DNA of 36,106 bases, from contig NZ_QGGQ01000013.1 of the NCBI RefSeq assembly GCF_003148665.1, positions 1 to 36,106 of the forward strand, written 5' to 3'. The position numbers and the translations under genes are program-made. The DNA comes from Maribacter polysiphoniae. Its GTDB lineage: Bacteria > Bacteroidota > Bacteroidia > Flavobacteriales > Flavobacteriaceae. The notes beneath the pieces are model-generated. The model did no database searches and was not told where the DNA came from. It saw nothing but the letters and a program-made list of their open reading frames with translations. Below, one piece after another: positions 33,014 to 36,106 of this stretch (positions within the stretch are counted from its first letter, which is position 1; the number at the start of each line of letters is the position of its first letter).

Positions 33014-34342
33014 TTATTTTTTGCCAATTTGGAAATATTCAAATCCAATATCCAGCATCATTTGACCATTATATTGATTACGACCATCAAAAATGATGGG
33101 TGTTTTAAGCTGTTGTTTTAATTCCTCAAAATCCGGAGAACGGAATTCCTTCCATTCGGTCAATAAAATCATTGCATCAGCCCCCTGAAGGGTTTCGTAT
33201 TTAGAATTGCAATAGGAGACATTTGGAACATTCTTTAAGTAAAAATGTTGGGCTTCATCCATGGCCTTTGGATCGTACGCATGTATATGTGCCCCTCGAC
33301 TAGCCAAGTCTTTTATGATATAGATGGCAGGGGCTTCCCGCATATCGTCAGTTTGGGGTTTAAAGGCCAGTCCCCATACGGCAAATGTTTTTCCCGTTAG
33401 ATCTTCACCAAATCGATCCACTACCTTTTTGGCGATGACCATCTTTTGCCTATCATTAACGTCTTCAACGGCACTGATCAATTCAGCTGTATACCCATGT
33501 TCTTGGGCAGTTTTTTTAAGAGCTTTTACATCCTTGGGGAAGCAAGAACCTCCGTAACCACTTCCGGGATAGATAAAGCTATAACCAATTCTACTATCGG
33601 AGCCTATACCGATACGCACTTTGTTGACATCGGCACCAACCAATTCACAGATATTGGCAACTTCATTCATGAATGAGATTTTTGTGGCCAGCATGGCATT
33701 GGCGACGTATTTGGTCATTTCAGCCGAACGTACATCCATGGTGATCAGCCGATCCATACTGCTTCTAAAGAAAGGACTGTATAAGGTGCGCATCTTTTTG
33801 GTGGCTGTTTCATCATCGGAGCCAACGACCACGCGATCAGGTTTCATAAAATCATTGATGGCATCCCCTTCCTTTAAAAATTCAGGATTGGAGACCACAT
33901 GAAATTCAATGTTCAGTTTTCTTTTTTCAAGTTCATTTTGGATGGTAGCCCTTACCTTATCCGCTGTGCCCACTGGTACAGTTGATTTATCGACCACAAT
34001 CAGGGACTGTTGCATATGTTGGCCAATCTCTTTGGCAACTTGCAATACATATTGTAAATCCGCAGAACCATCATCCCCCATAGGGGTACCTACAGCAATA
34101 AAGGCTATATCACATTTCTTAAGATGTTCCGCTAGATGGGTGCTGAAATTAAGGGTTTCGCCTTTGATGTTCCGCTTTACCATGGCTTCTAGTCCGGGCT
34201 CATAAATAGGAATGACCCCTTGTTTAAGACCATCTATTTTTTTCTCGTCTACATCAATACAAGTTACTTTATTACCCATTTCCGCAAAACAGGTTCCACT
34301 TACCAAACCAACATAACCAGTTCCGATTACCGTTAAATTCAT
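33014..34342 (-). CDS. ugd: UDP-glucose 6-dehydrogenase
   Basis: 442 residues. The NAD-binding motif is VIGTGYVGLVSGTCFAEMG (5-23). The catalytic Cys267 is in GSGYGGSCFPKDVKAL. Other conserved blocks are VDKSTVPVGTADKVR, NPEFLKEGDAINDFMKPDRVVVG and GLAFKPQTDDMREAPAI. It oxidises UDP-Glc to UDP-GlcA, a repeat-unit sugar or a precursor of other uronic acids or pentoses. It lies 4 bp after the epimerase and 10 bp before the TviB-like gene, so all three are one operon. Confidence 0.96.
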   Translation of the reverse strand: MNLTVIGTGYVGLVSGTCFAEMGNKVTCIDVDEKKIDGLKQGVIPIYEPGLEAMVKRNIKGETLNFSTHLAEHLKKCDIAFIAVGTPMGDDGSADLQYVLQVAKEIGQHMQQSLIVVDKSTVPVGTADKVRATIQNELEKRKLNIEFHVVSNPEFLKEGDAINDFMKPDRVVVGSDDETATKKMRTLYSPFFRSSMDRLITMDVRSAEMTKYVANAMLATKISFMNEVANICELVGADVNKVRIGIGSDSRIGYSFIYPGSGYGGSCFPKDVKALKKTAQEHGYTAELISAVEDVNDRQKMVIAKKVVDRFGEDLTGKTFAVWGLAFKPQTDDMREAPAIYIIKDLASRGAHIHAYDPKAMDEAQHFYLKNVPNVSYCNSKYETLQGADAMILLTEWKEFRSPDFEELKQQLKTPIIFDGRNQYNGQMMLDIGFEYFQIGKK

Positions 34343-34346
34343 CTTT

Positions 34347-35345
34347 TTATTTTAAGTTACTCCAGTACCAAGATACTGCTTCTTTTAATCCTTTTTTTAT
34401 ATCGAATTGTGGGTTGTATCCCATCAATAATTTTGCTTTTTCAATGGAGGCGAGACTATGGGGAACATCCCCTTGTCGGCCAGGACCGAATAGAACAGGT
34501 ATATCTTCTATTTTCGCATCAAAAATACTTAAGAATTTCTTAAGGAGGGAAATTAATTCATTCAGATCGGTTCGTTCCCCATAGGCTACATTGTATACCG
34601 TGTTTACAGCTTCTTTATGAGTGGTGGTCATCGATCGAATGTTCATTTCAATAACATTGTCAATGTACGTAAAATCCCTGGAATAGGTGCCGTCCCCATT
34701 AATCGTAGGTGATTCGTGTCGCATTAATTGCATCACAAATTTAGGAATGACAGCTGCATAGGCACCGTTGGGGTCTTGTTTGCGACCAAAAACATTGAAA
34801 TATCGTAGGCCAATGGTTTCCAAACCATAGGTCTTACTGAATATATCGGCATAAAGTTCATTCACATATTTGGTAATGGCATAGGGCGATAATGGTTTAC
34901 CTATAATTCCCTCTACTTTGGGCATATTTTTAGAATCCCCGTAAGTCGATGAACTTGCTGCATAAGTAAAGCGCTTTACTTTGGCGTCCCTAGCAGCAAC
35001 CAACATGTTTAAAAAACCCGAGACATTAACAGCATTGGAAGTAATGGGGTCATTAATCGATCTAGGAACAGAACCCAAGGCGGCTTGATGTAACACATAA
35101 TCGATACCATCGCATGCCTTATGGCAATCTTCCAAATTTCGTATATCGCCTTCTATCAATTTGAAATTGGGATCAGCATGTAAATGAGCTATATTCTCCC
35201 GTTTTCCCGTGGCAAAATTATCCAAGCAAGTAACCCTGTTTCCATTGGCGATGAGTACTTCACATAGATTGGAACCTATAAAACCAGCTCCTCCAGTAAC
35301 TAAAATATTGAAGTGGGGATTTAACTTTAGATTTGAAATATCCAT
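34347..35345 (-). CDS. wbpP: UDP-GlcNAc/GalNAc 4-epimerase (WbpP/TviC-type SDR)
   Basis: About 332-334 residues; starts at 35351 and 35345 are both possible, the second giving MDISNLKLN. An extended SDR: ILVTGGAGFIGSNLCE (16-31), SSSTYG, and Tyr157-x3-Lys161 in SPYAITKYVNELY. The segment LGLR-like RYFNVFGRKQDPNGAYAAVIPKFV is typical of the group-3 epimerases (WbpP, TviC), which prefer N-acetylated sugars. It would make UDP-GalNAc, or UDP-GalNAcA if it acts after the dehydrogenase as TviC does. It is the first gene of a three-gene operon with ugd and tviB. Confidence 0.9.
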   Translation of the reverse strand: MDISNLKLNPHFNILVTGGAGFIGSNLCEVLIANGNRVTCLDNFATGKRENIAHLHADPNFKLIEGDIRNLEDCHKACDGIDYVLHQAALGSVPRSINDPITSNAVNVSGFLNMLVAARDAKVKRFTYAASSSTYGDSKNMPKVEGIIGKPLSPYAITKYVNELYADIFSKTYGLETIGLRYFNVFGRKQDPNGAYAAVIPKFVMQLMRHESPTINGDGTYSRDFTYIDNVIEMNIRSMTTTHKEAVNTVYNVAYGERTDLNELISLLKKFLSIFDAKIEDIPVLFGPGRQGDVPHSLASIEKAKLLMGYNPQFDIKKGLKEAVSWYWSNLK

Positions 35346-35587
35346 AAGCATTTAAAAACTTTAGGGGCAAAGGTGTAAAAAAGAAATTTAAAAAGCAGAT
35401 TATTTTATTTTAAGTCTTATTTAAATCCGATAAAATGATTGTTGCAAGGGAATATTAAGCGTTATTGAATAAGCTATTTATAAATATGACATTTGAAGTT
35501 GTTTTCACTTGTTTTAAATGGGTAACGCTTTAAATTGAAGAATAGTGCAATAGCTACTTTTTTATCTAGTAAATCAATAGGTCGGGA

Positions 35588-35688
35588 TAATGTGATTTCT
35601 CAGTCATTCCTCTTTCGAAATGACTACTATGATATTTCTTAATATCAATGATTTAAAATAATGTCCGGTCGAGCGCAGTCGAGACCTA
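35588..35688. repeat. 101-bp direct repeat, copy A
   Basis: Begins TAATGTGATTTCTCAGTC and ends GCGCAGTCGAGACCTA. It matches copy B at 36006-36106 with two differences. It contains the small palindrome GTCATT..AATGAC and the left arm of the 24-bp inverted repeat. Confidence 0.93.
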
Positions 35689-35739
35689 TTAGTCAGGTGG
35701 GGCATCAAATTAACCTCTCGATTGCGCTCGAGGGGACAT
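35661..35739. repeat. Inverted repeat with 24-bp arms (REP-like)
   Basis: Arms at 35661-35684 (core GGTCGAGCGCAGTCGAGA) and 35716-35739 (core TCTCGATTGCGCTCGAGG) match at 21 of 24 positions around a 31-nt centre. The CGAGCGCAGTCGAG core resembles dispersed hairpins seen in many flavobacterial intergenic regions. Confidence 0.85.
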
Positions 35740-36005
35740 TGTGGGCTATGTAAGACCGTTTTCTTATGTCAAACACGGGGCATTTATGGTTGTGTTCAGT
35801 CGTCGCACATTTTTAGCAATTGGATGTACTAGTTCTCGGTACCCCAGAGTATTCGTGGCTATCGAAAATCACTGGAACTGACGACTTTTGTCATTCTGAA
35901 ACCTTCGACGAGATTATCTTGAGCGAAGTCGAATGACTCAGGACAGGCTATATGGGGAATCACATCTTGATTATACAAGGAGGGTTATTGGTTTTTCGCT
36001 CACCG

Positions 36006-36106
36006 TAATGTGATTTCTCAGTCGTTCCTCTTTCGAAATGACTACTATGATATTTCTTAATATCAATGATTTAAAACAATGTCCGGTCGAGCGCAGTCGA
36101 GACCTA
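36006..36106. repeat. 101-bp direct repeat, copy B, cut by window end
   Basis: Matches copy A at 99 of 101 positions up to the last base of the window, so it probably continues beyond it, perhaps with the rest of the inverted-repeat unit. Confidence 0.93.

Larger units (their letters stand above)
35352..36106. other. Gene-free right end with dispersed repeats
   Basis: 755 bp with no convincing ORF. It holds the 101-bp direct repeat (two copies), an inverted repeat next to the first copy and a further palindromic fragment at about 35890-35945 (TTCGACGAGATTATC..GCGAAGTCGAATGAC). A weak -7 box (CACCTTTG on the minus strand, 35375-35368) lies upstream of the epimerase operon. Confidence 0.6.

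Overview
The window looks like a capsule, exopolysaccharide or O-antigen biosynthesis locus from a flavobacterium (Bacteroidota), probably marine. This is inferred from the AT-rich non-coding DNA, the lack of clear Shine-Dalgarno sequences, candidate -7 boxes of the Bacteroidota type (TAnnTTTG), a SusD-era style lipoprotein signal, and dispersed intergenic palindromes of a kind common in these genomes. No species marker is present. All polysaccharide genes lie on the minus strand, so transcription runs from high to low coordinates. The two IS3-family elements (1-1221 and 28109-29332) are on the plus strand.

Reading in the direction of transcription: 35351-31723 holds three nucleotide-sugar genes, a WbpP/TviC-type 4-epimerase, a UDP-glucose dehydrogenase and a TviB/WbpO-type UDP-HexNAc dehydrogenase, closed by a good terminator. 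They predict UDP-GalNAc, UDP-GlcA and UDP-GalNAcA. Next come a parallel beta-helix lipoprotein (31225-29480) and a decayed IS3 copy. 27549-21283 is a tight assembly operon: Wzx flippase, two GT4 glycosyltransferases, a Wzy polymerase and a third GT4. A candidate terminator follows at 21073-21097. 20790-13900 holds a hexapeptide acyltransferase, a glycosyltransferase, the UDP-L-FucNAc pathway (FnlA, a cupin protein, FnlB, FnlC) and a WbuB-type L-FucNAc transferase. 13698-11041 has two near-duplicate initiating phosphoglycosyl transferases on either side of a two-domain VOC metalloenzyme gene. A FemAB-like transferase follows (10786-9755), then about 1.2 kb without a convincing gene but rich in small repeats.

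The most unusual part is 8550-1275. A SnoaL/NTF2-like protein and a 161-bp MITE-like element precede a compact carrier-protein cassette: a DltA/NRPS-like adenylating enzyme, an acyl carrier protein, a KAS III (FabH-like) enzyme, a second carrier protein, a NeuD/PglD-type acyltransferase and two FemAB/GNAT-fold transferases. Translational overlaps tie several of these together. I infer that the cassette builds an aminoacyl or short acyl group on a carrier protein and transfers it to an amino sugar of the polysaccharide. The FemAB-like gene has a close paralogue at 9755-10786, so two acceptor sites or two acyl donors are possible.

The right edge (35352-36106) is non-coding, with a palindromic repeat and two copies of a 101-bp direct repeat, the second cut by the window end. 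No export genes (Wza/Wzc), tRNA, rRNA or CRISPR array are visible.
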